The position numbers and the translations under genes were made by a program. 5,759 nucleotides of DNA from a bacterium (lineage in GTDB: Bacteria; Dependentiae; Babeliae; Babeliales; RVW-14), in contig RGUK01000109.1 of assembly GCA_010027825.1 (NCBI GenBank), forward strand, positions 1-5,759. The letters run 5' to 3'. The notes below the pieces were generated by a model. That model was not told the DNA's origin, did no database searches, and saw only the letters and a list, made by a program, of their open reading frames with translations. This document shows, piece after piece, positions 1 through 5,318 of this stretch (the stretch's first letter is position 1; each line of letters opens with the position of its first letter).

Positions 1-524
1 CTGGGCAAGTTGGCCAGGGCCGTCTGGCGGCCTTGCTCGGCGTTGGCAAGAGAAATCTGCGCCTGCTCTAATTCGCTTTCAAGCGAGGCTATGTCTGCTC
101 CTAGTTGTTCAAGCTGTGTGGCAGTTGAAGACTGTTGCGCCTCTTGTTCTTGTTGCGCCGTTTCGTATGCCAACCACTGGTCAACTTGTAGGTCGCTCAA
201 TTCTTCTTTTTTACGCAACAGCATGGCAATTTCATGTTCAAGGGCGTGTAGCTGTTTTTCTGAGGTGATCAGGTCAAGCTGTTGTTTTTTGTGCTTCAGT
301 TGATCGTCAATACTTTTGAGTTGCAGCTCAAGGTCATCAATAGCTTTCTTCATGCCCAAAAGGGTTGCGGGCGCGCAGGCGCATGCTTCTTGGTATGTTG
401 CAAAAGATTGCTGTTGCGCAGCAATTTTCTTGCTTAAATCAGCAACGGTTTGAGTTAGATGTGAGACGCGAGCATCGCAAGAGGCGACCTCGAGTAAGAG
501 CGTGTAGGGGGCGTGCACTGACAT
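1..524 (-). CDS. Coiled-coil protein resembling COG1579 zinc-ribbon family, N-terminal part (cut by left edge)
   Basis: The reading frame is open from ATG 524 to the left edge, giving 174 residues without a stop; the C-terminus lies outside the window. The start is supported by AGGAG at 531-535, six bases upstream. The visible protein is almost entirely charged, heptad-rich helix (about residues 8-45 and 57-172) rich in Glu, Gln, Leu and Lys, with no signal peptide or membrane segment, so it should be cytoplasmic. The stretch around residues 86-110, with TSEKQLHALEHEI, matches the conserved 'T.KEY.AL..EI' segment of the COG1579 family, whose members have a long N-terminal coiled coil and a C-terminal four-cysteine zinc ribbon and are thought to bind nucleic acid. 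The zinc ribbon would lie beyond the edge and cannot be seen. It starts 23 bases after the tRNA and probably shares its transcript. Alternatives are any other coiled-coil protein; the coding call is strong, the family call moderate. Confidence 0.75.
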   Translation of the reverse strand, partial: MSVHAPYTLLLEVASCDARVSHLTQTVADLSKKIAAQQQSFATYQEACACAPATLLGMKKAIDDLELQLKSIDDQLKHKKQQLDLITSEKQLHALEHEIAMLLRKKEELSDLQVDQWLAYETAQQEQEAQQSSTATQLEQLGADIASLESELEQAQISLANAEQGRQTALANLP

Positions 525-547
525 CCTGTTCTCCTAGTAACGCTTAT

Positions 548-624
548 TGGTGGGCCCACCAGGGCTCGAACCTGGGACCTTTCGGTTATGAGCCGACTGC
601 TCTAACCGCCTGAGCTATGGGCCC
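548..624 (-). tRNA. tRNA with CAU anticodon, probably tRNA-Ile2 (lysidine-modified)
   Basis: The minus strand folds into a complete 77-nt cloverleaf. The acceptor stem is GGGCCCA with TGGGCCC; the D stem is GCTC/GAGC; the anticodon loop is CTCATAA with anticodon CAT; the T arm is CCAGG-TTCGAGC-CCTGG; the discriminator base is A; and the 3' CCA is encoded (548-550). CAU tRNAs can be initiator Met, elongator Met or Ile2. The fully paired first acceptor position argues against initiator tRNA. Acceptor pairs C4-G69 and C5-G68 are those reported to be recognised by TilS lysidine synthetase in E. coli, and the loop and arms resemble known bacterial Ile2 tRNAs, so Ile2 reading AUA codons is favoured; elongator Met is the alternative. 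One oddity: position 27 (G) faces position 43 (A), so the anticodon stem has only four Watson-Crick pairs. Confidence 0.95.
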
Positions 625-640
625 GATCACAATAGGAGCC

Positions 641-669
641 ATTCTAGAGCAACTTTAGCTAGTTGTGAA
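641..669 (-). promoter_or_regulatory. Sigma70-type promoter for the tRNA
   Basis: On the minus strand TTCACA (664-669) and TAGAAT (641-646) are separated by exactly 17 bases; each matches the consensus hexamers at five of six positions. Transcription would start near 633-634, about ten bases before the tRNA 5' end at 624. The -35 element overlaps the last codons and stop of the GAPDH gene. The placement makes it the likely independent promoter of the tRNA and of the coiled-coil gene behind it. This is by eye only, assuming a standard housekeeping sigma factor. Confidence 0.5.
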
Positions 670-1660
670 GTAAAAAGTCCCGCACACGGCATGAGTAGCC
701 ATATTCATTATCGTACCAGGCAAATACTTTGCCCATGTTGCCGGCAACTTGTGTGAGCTGGCTATCGATAATGCAAGACGCTGTTGATCCTTTAAAATCT
801 GACGAGACCAGCGGTTGTGTCTCATACTGCATAATCCCGCGTAGCGCCTCGTTGCTAGCCGCTGCCAGGGCACGATTAATGGCTTCGACAGACAAGGCTT
901 TTTGAGCAGTGAAGCTGAAATCAAGCAAAGAGACTACCGGTGTAGGAACGCGGATAGCCACGGCGCTGATGCAACCAGCAAGTTCAGGGAAAAGTTTGGC
1001 AATAAGCTTGCTAGCGCCTGTTTTGGTCGGAACCATGTTGAGTGCTGCGGCACGCGCACGGCGCGGGTCTTTGTGTTCGACATCGAGCAAGACCTGATCG
1101 TTGGTGTAAGCATGTACGGTAGTCATGAGGCCGCTGGTGATGCCAAAAGCTTCGTGCAGCACTTTGACCAAGGGGGCAAAGCAGTTGGTAGTGCAGCTTC
1201 CCAGCGAAATGACCGCATGCTTATTTTGATCATAGGCCTGGTCATTAACCCCTAGTACCAAGGCCAGGTCTTCATTGGTTGCTGGCGCGGTAATGATGAC
1301 TTGGCGTGCCCCTGCATCCAGGTGGCGTTTTGCTTGCTGTCCATCTGTAAAGGCGCCTGATGATTCCACCACGCAATCAACCTGTAATTTTTGCCAAGGC
1401 AGCTTTTCCGGCGCTGGTTCATTGAGTAGAGCGATGGGGCTACCGTCAATAATGAGCTGGTCTTTTTCGCAGCTAACCGTGCCGGGAAAGACTCCCATGG
1501 TGCTGTCGTACTTGAACAAAATATCCAAGTTGCTTGGCTTGGATGGTCCCAGGTTGATTGCTACAACAGAAACCTTATTTTTTGCTGCAGGGTCTGACAG
1601 CAGAGCACGCAGCACCGTGCGTCCTATGCGCCCAAAACCGTTAATTGCAACGCGTTTCAT
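659..1660 (-). CDS. gap: Type I glyceraldehyde-3-phosphate dehydrogenase
   Basis: This cytoplasmic glycolytic enzyme oxidises and phosphorylates glyceraldehyde 3-phosphate to 1,3-bisphosphoglycerate with NAD(P)+. The 333-residue length is normal. The N-terminal Rossmann motif is INGFGRIGR (residues 6-14). The catalytic cysteine is Cys156 in SLGSCTTNC and the catalytic histidine is His183 in TTVHAYTNDQ; RVPTP starts at Arg237 and WYDNEYGYS spans 315-323. ATG 1660 is chosen because AAAGGAG (1665-1671) lies four bases upstream; a TTG at 1663 directly before it would leave one base of spacing. Two details are unusual: the loop after the second Rossmann strand reads AINLGPS, lacking the Asp that usually follows Asn and holds the NAD adenosine ribose, and the usual SNASCTTNC is SLGSCTTNC. 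The gene follows hflX by 91 bases with no clear promoter in between. The enzyme identity is near certain; coenzyme preference is open. Confidence 0.97.
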   Translation of the reverse strand: MKRVAINGFGRIGRTVLRALLSDPAAKNKVSVVAINLGPSKPSNLDILFKYDSTMGVFPGTVSCEKDQLIIDGSPIALLNEPAPEKLPWQKLQVDCVVESSGAFTDGQQAKRHLDAGARQVIITAPATNEDLALVLGVNDQAYDQNKHAVISLGSCTTNCFAPLVKVLHEAFGITSGLMTTVHAYTNDQVLLDVEHKDPRRARAAALNMVPTKTGASKLIAKLFPELAGCISAVAIRVPTPVVSLLDFSFTAQKALSVEAINRALAAASNEALRGIMQYETQPLVSSDFKGSTASCIIDSQLTQVAGNMGKVFAWYDNEYGYSCRVRDFLLHN

Positions 1661-1664
1661 CAAG

Positions 1665-1671
1665 CTCCTTT
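1665..1671 (-). promoter_or_regulatory. Ribosome-binding site of gap
   Basis: AAAGGAG on the minus strand lies four bases before ATG 1660. It decides the start, because the in-frame TTG at 1663 is only one base from it. Confidence 0.75.
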
Positions 1672-1751
1672 GTGTGCTAGAAGTGAGAGTGGCGGAGCAA
1701 GTCTAACGGGGCAATCTTACTGAGTGCAACGGAATCATCCCATCTGCAGCC

Positions 1752-2864
1752 TTACAAGGCATAATCGCGCAAGTAAGCCACGAGCGGGGTCAGGCCCTGC
1801 TTGTTTTGGGTGTGAATAAGTACGCGAGGCTCAAAGACGGCGATCTCTTGCTCAAGGGCTTCCATATCCTCGGTGCTGAGTTTGTCAATTTTGTTGAAAA
1901 CATACAGCATGGGTTGGCTGACTTCAAGCTCTTCCAGAGTCTTTGCAACTACGCGAATTTGGCTTTTCCAGGCAGGATTGCTCAAGTCGATAACGTGTAG
2001 AAGCAGCTTGGCATAGCGCAGCTCATCCAGTGTGGATTTGAAGGCAGCAATCAGATTGTGTGGCAACTGGCTGATAAAGCCAACGGTGTCTGAAATCAGG
2101 CCCTTTTTCTTGTTATCAATGAAGAGTTCGCGCGTGGTGGTATCGAGCGTTGCAAACAGCTTGTCTTCAGCAAGCACGTCCCCCTTGGCAATCCGGTTAA
2201 GCAAGCTTGATTTGCCTGCGTTTGTGTAGCCAATAATGCAAATCAGCGGCGTGTTGCTTGCTAGGCGCTGCTTGCGCTGCACCGCGCGTGATCGTTCAAG
2301 CGTTTCCAAGCGTTTGCGTGCTTGGCGCAGCTTTTCTTCAAAGTGGCGGCGTAGTTCCTCTTTGAGCGTTTCGCCCGGTCCCTTGCTCCCCATGATGCCG
2401 GCTTGCTGCATCATTTCATGGCCACGGCCAATAATGCGTGTTTTGTAGTATTCAATTTCTGCCATCTCGACTTGGATTTTACCCTCAGACGAATGAGCAG
2501 ACTTCTTGAAAATTTCCAAAATAATGCGTGAGCGGTCAGCAACGTTGCATCCCAAAATGCCTTCTAGGTTGCGCTCTTGCAGAGGCGTAAGCGTTTCTGA
2601 AAAGTACGCAATTTCAATATCATTTTCGGTACAAAATTTGGTGAGTTCTTCCTGCTTGCCTTTGGTCAAGAAGGTGTTGTTGTCGGGCGAGCGCAACTTC
2701 ATGAAGTAAGTCATGTCGTACGGCAGGCCAAGGGTGTGAACTAGGCTCAAAAATTCGTCGTAATAATACTGTGGGTCGCCAATTTGGTTGTTAGGTGTGT
2801 AGACACCAACGAGCAATGTTTTTGGGTGGTACTCGCCAACGGTGTACATTTTTTTTGCTGCCAT
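1752..2864 (-). CDS. hflX: HflX ribosome-associated GTPase
   Basis: HflX is a translational GTPase of the TRAFAC/Obg-HflX class that binds 50S and 70S ribosomes and, in well-studied bacteria, splits stalled or heat-stressed ribosomes. This 370-residue protein has the HflX N-terminal domain (about 16-150, with TLTPLQERNLE at 91-101 and EGKIQVEMAEIEY near 127-139), the family GPGE motif at 162-165 followed by a basic helical linker (166-205), and a GTPase domain: G1 GYTNAGKSS (212-220), G2 region TLDTTTR (239-245), G3 DTVG (259-262) and G4 NKID (324-327). It ends soon after the G domain without a long C-terminal extension. The usual G5 'SA' is IHTQNKQGL here (350-358), and the usual TLDPTTR has Thr for Pro. 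ATG 2864 is supported by AAAGGGG five bases upstream. The GNAT gene ends 18 bases before it, which suggests cotranscription. No Hfq gene is adjacent, unlike in E. coli. Confidence 0.96.
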   Translation of the reverse strand: MAAKKMYTVGEYHPKTLLVGVYTPNNQIGDPQYYYDEFLSLVHTLGLPYDMTYFMKLRSPDNNTFLTKGKQEELTKFCTENDIEIAYFSETLTPLQERNLEGILGCNVADRSRIILEIFKKSAHSSEGKIQVEMAEIEYYKTRIIGRGHEMMQQAGIMGSKGPGETLKEELRRHFEEKLRQARKRLETLERSRAVQRKQRLASNTPLICIIGYTNAGKSSLLNRIAKGDVLAEDKLFATLDTTTRELFIDNKKKGLISDTVGFISQLPHNLIAAFKSTLDELRYAKLLLHVIDLSNPAWKSQIRVVAKTLEELEVSQPMLYVFNKIDKLSTEDMEALEQEIAVFEPRVLIHTQNKQGLTPLVAYLRDYAL

Positions 2865-2869
2865 GCAGG

Positions 2870-2876
2870 CCCCTTT
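2870..2876 (-). promoter_or_regulatory. Ribosome-binding site of hflX (AAAGGGG variant)
   Basis: AAAGGGG lies five bases before ATG 2864. It can pair with the usual 16S anti-Shine-Dalgarno end with one G-U wobble. The same variant occurs before two other genes here (3536-3541 and 4313-4320). Confidence 0.65.
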
Positions 2877-2882
2877 GTCGCA

Positions 2883-3527
2883 CTATCCTTTGTGCATTTT
2901 TAGCTGGTAATACGATGGCTTGCCATTGTGATAAATGTAGCCATCATCCACAAAACCAGCTTTTTTAAGTGCTTTGTAACTGCGTTGGTTCCAAACACGA
3001 GCCCACGCAAGAAAGCTTTTTTCTTCTGGGTAGCGGTTGAAGTATGTCTTTGAAATCAATTTGATTGCTTCAACAATACGGCCGCCGCCCCAATATTTCT
3101 CATTAATCCAACAGCCCATTTGGCCAACATCTTGGGGGTCGTATTCCCGAATTTCGATGGTGCCAATAGGCAGGTTATCTTTGTTATCAAAAATTACGTA
3201 CAGCATCCCCTTAGTAGTTGAAGAGCGGCGCTCCAGCTCACGCATGTAAGCGATAGTATAGCCAAAGTTAATAACGGGTGGAAACTCCAGTCCCTTGCGC
3301 ACTTCGTTGGAAAACATTTCATGCAGTTGTGGGAAATATTCTTCACGCAGCTTTTTCAGCGTTACAGCAGAGCCACGGACTTCTTCTGGTTGAGAAACCT
3401 GCACGGTGCCTTGTTGTGCTTGGTACCACAGGTAAAAACCAGCGCCTGCACCAATTGCAAGCACGCAGGCCAAGATTAACTTAAGCAACCCACGTTCAGA
3501 ATGCTTGAAAGAGACTATCTTCAGCAT
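2883..3527 (-). CDS. GNAT-family N-acetyltransferase with N-terminal membrane anchor
   Basis: The 214-residue protein begins with a basic segment (Lys3, Lys8, Arg12, Lys16) and one hydrophobic stretch (about 14-35), followed by a linker and a GNAT domain from about residue 52 to the end. The domain resembles the RimJ/RimL-like branch: an IGTIEIREYD strand (121-130), the acetyl-CoA-binding turn and helix CWINEKYWGGGRIVEAIKL (139-157), and the late motif NQRSYKALKKAGF (180-192). Family members transfer an acetyl group from acetyl-CoA to an amine; the substrate here is unknown. ATG 3527 has AAGGGG eight bases upstream. hflX starts 18 bases after the stop, so the two are probably one operon. The oddity is topology: by the positive-inside rule the catalytic domain would face out of the cytoplasm, where acetyl-CoA is not expected. 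It could instead be anchored in reverse, or the domain may no longer acetylate. Confidence 0.88.
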   Translation of the reverse strand: MLKIVSFKHSERGLLKLILACVLAIGAGAGFYLWYQAQQGTVQVSQPEEVRGSAVTLKKLREEYFPQLHEMFSNEVRKGLEFPPVINFGYTIAYMRELERRSSTTKGMLYVIFDNKDNLPIGTIEIREYDPQDVGQMGCWINEKYWGGGRIVEAIKLISKTYFNRYPEEKSFLAWARVWNQRSYKALKKAGFVDDGYIYHNGKPSYYQLKMHKG

Positions 3528-3535
3528 GTGCGCAA

Positions 3536-3541
3536 CCCCTT
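3536..3541 (-). promoter_or_regulatory. Ribosome-binding site of the GNAT gene (AAGGGG variant)
   Basis: AAGGGG lies eight bases before ATG 3527. It supports the upstream start that includes the membrane segment, rather than an internal start at the GNAT domain. Confidence 0.6.
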
Positions 3542-3573
3542 ATTCAGAAAGCTTACCTTTCCCTATGAGGCCA

Positions 3574-3582
3574 ATTTTAGCA
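3574..3582 (-). promoter_or_regulatory. Possible extended -10 promoter for GNAT-hflX
   Basis: The minus strand reads TGCTAAAAT, an extended -10 form with TAAAAT (five of six) at 3574-3579. No convincing -35 hexamer lies 16-19 bases upstream. It sits in the 89-base gap before the GNAT gene, where a promoter is plausible. This is a weak call by eye. Confidence 0.3.
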
Positions 3583-3616
3583 TAAAAAAGGTCGTCTGTG
3601 CTATAAGGTAATGCGC

Positions 3617-4306
3617 TCAATCACGCTCTAGGGTGAAGCGGAGTCGGTCATTGTCGTCCTGGAAGCCTTTACTGTCTGTTGGCGTTACTTCTAAAGGCTT
3701 GGTGTGGACCATCGCGTGGAAGAGTACGCCAGGATACTTGTTTTCATAGTCATAACCGAATAAGAGCATGAGCTCCCCCTCGATTGATGGTTCATGGACT
3801 GATGGTGGAGGGCTTAGCAGTACAGGTGCTACAATCGCAAGGCACCGTCTGCCGTTGCTTTTTCTTGCGATGTGAGGTTTGCCGCCCTGTAGCCCAGCAA
3901 GGATGAGCGCAATATCGGTTACATGGGCACTATCTTCTTCGTCGGGCACCTCGTTGCATAGCTGTTCCAGGACGCGGTGGTGGACGGTGAGGGGTCCTAT
4001 GTCATAAAGCGACTGTTCACCTTCAGCTATCCATAACCGGGCTTTTTTCGTGTCCTCAAAATCTGCAACGGCGCTCGCTAGAGCTTTTTCTAGTCTTCGG
4101 CTTTTAAAAAATACCCGCTGCGTTTTTGGAACAGCAAACAAAGCGCATCGATAACCGTCTTGGAGTTGTCCGATGTAGGTTGGTGGCGTAGGGCGTATGG
4201 GAGTAGTTGCGCCAATAACGATAATGCGGCGTGCTGCCGTGTATAAGGGTGTTGCCCCTATTCCTAGTAACCATGCAAACGCCATTGCTTGGACAAGAAA
4301 ACGCAT
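3617..4306 (-). CDS. Exported protein of unknown function, shorter paralogue of the pair
   Basis: I do not recognise this 229-residue protein. It begins with a likely Sec signal peptide: Met-Arg, a hydrophobic core to about residue 19, and a probable cleavage near YTA-A at 22-25. The mature part is mixed alpha/beta in look with no further membrane segment. Its C-terminal half aligns with the neighbouring upstream gene: LTVHHRVLEQL (106-116), a CLAIVAP strand (155-161), PSIEGELMLLFG (173-184), PGVLFHAMVH (192-201) and a terminal LRFTLE (222-227). His109, His197 and His201 have counterparts in the paralogue. Cysteines are at 54, 117 and 155 and do not clearly match those of the paralogue. ATG 4306 has AAAAGGGG six bases upstream. 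It follows the paralogue by 79 bases and probably shares its transcript. Expected location is the periplasm or outside the cell; function unknown. Confidence 0.85.
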   Translation of the reverse strand: MRFLVQAMAFAWLLGIGATPLYTAARRIIVIGATTPIRPTPPTYIGQLQDGYRCALFAVPKTQRVFFKSRRLEKALASAVADFEDTKKARLWIAEGEQSLYDIGPLTVHHRVLEQLCNEVPDEEDSAHVTDIALILAGLQGGKPHIARKSNGRRCLAIVAPVLLSPPPSVHEPSIEGELMLLFGYDYENKYPGVLFHAMVHTKPLEVTPTDSKGFQDDNDRLRFTLERD

Positions 4307-4312
4307 ACCCAG

Positions 4313-4320
4313 CCCCTTTT
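4313..4320 (-). promoter_or_regulatory. Ribosome-binding site of the 229-residue exported protein (AAAAGGGG)
   Basis: AAAAGGGG lies six bases before ATG 4306. It fixes the start at the first residue of the signal peptide. Confidence 0.65.
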
Positions 4321-4385
4321 CCGCGTTATTGCTTGTGTATTTCTTTCTATCTTGACGCCACCGTGCGTAGCATTGCTAGAACAGA

Positions 4386-5183
4386 TTACGATTCAGCGCC
4401 TTCTAGCGAAAAATGCGGCATTGTGTCGTCCCAGAACTCGAAGCGGACTATGCCTTTCTGGTTGCAGCTACCGCTGGCTACACAAAAGTCTCCGTCGTCT
4501 GCGGATGCTCCCGTGTCTGGGGCGTGGATCATGGCATGAAATAAGACGTAGGGACTGGTGGCTTGTCCTGAGCAACCAAAAATCAATTTTATTTGGCCAG
4601 CCTTGATAGAGGGGAGGTGGGGGTATGAGCAGGGCGAATGGTATGTTGTGCTGGTGGGAGCGATGATGATAAGGGTTGGTTTACCGCTCTTATCTTTGCT
4701 TCTAAATGTTGATCCAACACGGATGACATGCACAATTTCCTCAAGTGATAACGCATGGCGAAGCTCTTTGATGGTAGGGGTAGTCTTTAGACCGCTGCTA
4801 AGGCGGGCTGTGTGAATAGAGGTCCTTAGACAGTCAGGCAAGGCCTGGAAGACGCGCTCATGCATCACCAGGCAACCAAGTCTGATCAAGGTACCGTCTT
4901 TTGAGTAGCGCTTTGGTTCAGCGCTTCCACTACTGACTGCGTTTAAGGCGCTGCGTGCTTCTCCGCTTAGGATAACGCGGCCTTCGGGAAGCTCTTTGGT
5001 TATTGTAGTGTCAACCCACAAGGTGCCTTCAGGCGTGGGTGAGACGGAGAATTTTGCTCGCTCGGGTGGCGTTACTTCATCCATGTTAGCGGCAGCGTGG
5101 TTGTTTTCTTGGTCTGGCAGGTCTGCGGCTGCCAAAGGGAGGATAAATACAGAGAACAACGCAGCTACGCATCGCGGGTACAT
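4386..5183 (-). CDS. Exported protein of unknown function, longer paralogue of the pair
   Basis: This protein (265 residues from ATG 5183) has no family I recognise. Residues 1-20 form a classical signal peptide, with Arg4, a hydrophobic core and a cleavage site after LAAA before Asp21. A low-complexity, acidic and Asn/Ala-rich linker (21-42) follows, then a domain aligning with the next gene: LVMHERVFQAL (105-115), KPTLIIIAP (168-176), PSIKAGQIKLIFG (191-203), PYVLFHAMIH (211-220) and VRFEF (246-250). The mature chain has six cysteines (104, 118, 185, 204, 234, 240), an even number that would allow three disulfides after export. The frame stays open upstream to a TTG at 5243, but that start lacks a ribosome-binding site and would bury the signal peptide; ATG 5183 has AAAGG six bases upstream. 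It lies 135 bases after the carboxylase with a possible own promoter. Confidence 0.85.
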   Translation of the reverse strand: MYPRCVAALFSVFILPLAAADLPDQENNHAAANMDEVTPPERAKFSVSPTPEGTLWVDTTITKELPEGRVILSGEARSALNAVSSGSAEPKRYSKDGTLIRLGCLVMHERVFQALPDCLRTSIHTARLSSGLKTTPTIKELRHALSLEEIVHVIRVGSTFRSKDKSGKPTLIIIAPTSTTYHSPCSYPHLPSIKAGQIKLIFGCSGQATSPYVLFHAMIHAPDTGASADDGDFCVASGSCNQKGIVRFEFWDDTMPHFSLEGAES

Positions 5184-5189
5184 GCAAAA

Positions 5190-5194
5190 CCTTT
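5190..5194 (-). promoter_or_regulatory. Ribosome-binding site of the 265-residue exported protein
   Basis: AAAGG lies six bases before ATG 5183. It selects this start over the upstream in-frame TTG at 5243, which has no such site. Confidence 0.55.
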
Positions 5195-5252
5195 CTGTGC
5201 AATCTGTTTTTCTAGAGAAATTTTCCTGACAGAAAACTTTCAAACAGCACAG

Positions 5253-5281
5253 AGGATACTTGATCCAAGAGAGGATGGCAA
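5253..5281 (-). promoter_or_regulatory. Possible sigma70-type promoter for the exported-protein pair
   Basis: TTGCCA (5276-5281, five of six matches) and TATCCT (5253-5258, four of six) are separated by 17 bases on the minus strand. Transcription would start near 5246, leaving a leader of about 60 bases before ATG 5183. It lies in the only sizeable gap of the window, between the carboxylase and the exported proteins, and would itself place the TTG at 5243 at the very start of the RNA. The call is by eye. Confidence 0.4.
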
Positions 5282-5318
5282 TACCGATCAGTAAAGCTAA
5301 TTGGAAGAGATGGGCGGG

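Noticed and set aside
10..303. Plus-strand frame of 97 codons rich in Cys and Ser
   Set aside because: The composition is the antisense image of a Gln/Glu/Ala-rich coiled coil. The minus-strand frame has a ribosome-binding site and family-like sequence.
365..613. Plus-strand frame of 82 codons ending in a peptide like QGSNLGPFGYEPTALTA
   Set aside because: This peptide is a well-known artefact of translating the reverse complement of a tRNA. The frame runs antisense across the tRNA and the coiled-coil gene.
1661..1663. TTG start one codon upstream of the gap ATG
   Set aside because: It would be only one base from the Shine-Dalgarno sequence; ATG 1660 gives the usual MKRVAINGFGRIGR beginning.
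1664..1751. Promoter in the hflX-gap spacer
   Set aside because: Candidate hexamers (TTGCAC or TAAGAT) lack a matching partner at a suitable distance, so no promoter or terminator is called in this 88-base spacer.
3583..3616. T-rich stretch after the shorter exported protein as a rho-independent terminator
   Set aside because: A run of six T is present on the minus strand, but no GC-rich stem directly precedes it.
4368..4378. Short palindrome TAGCAATGCTA between the two exported-protein genes as a terminator
   Set aside because: The five-base stem with a one-base centre cannot form a stable hairpin, and no T-tract follows.
5184..5243. Upstream TTG start for the longer exported protein (adds 20 residues)
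   Set aside because: There is no ribosome-binding site, it lies at or before the likely transcript start, and it would place a polar segment before the signal peptide.
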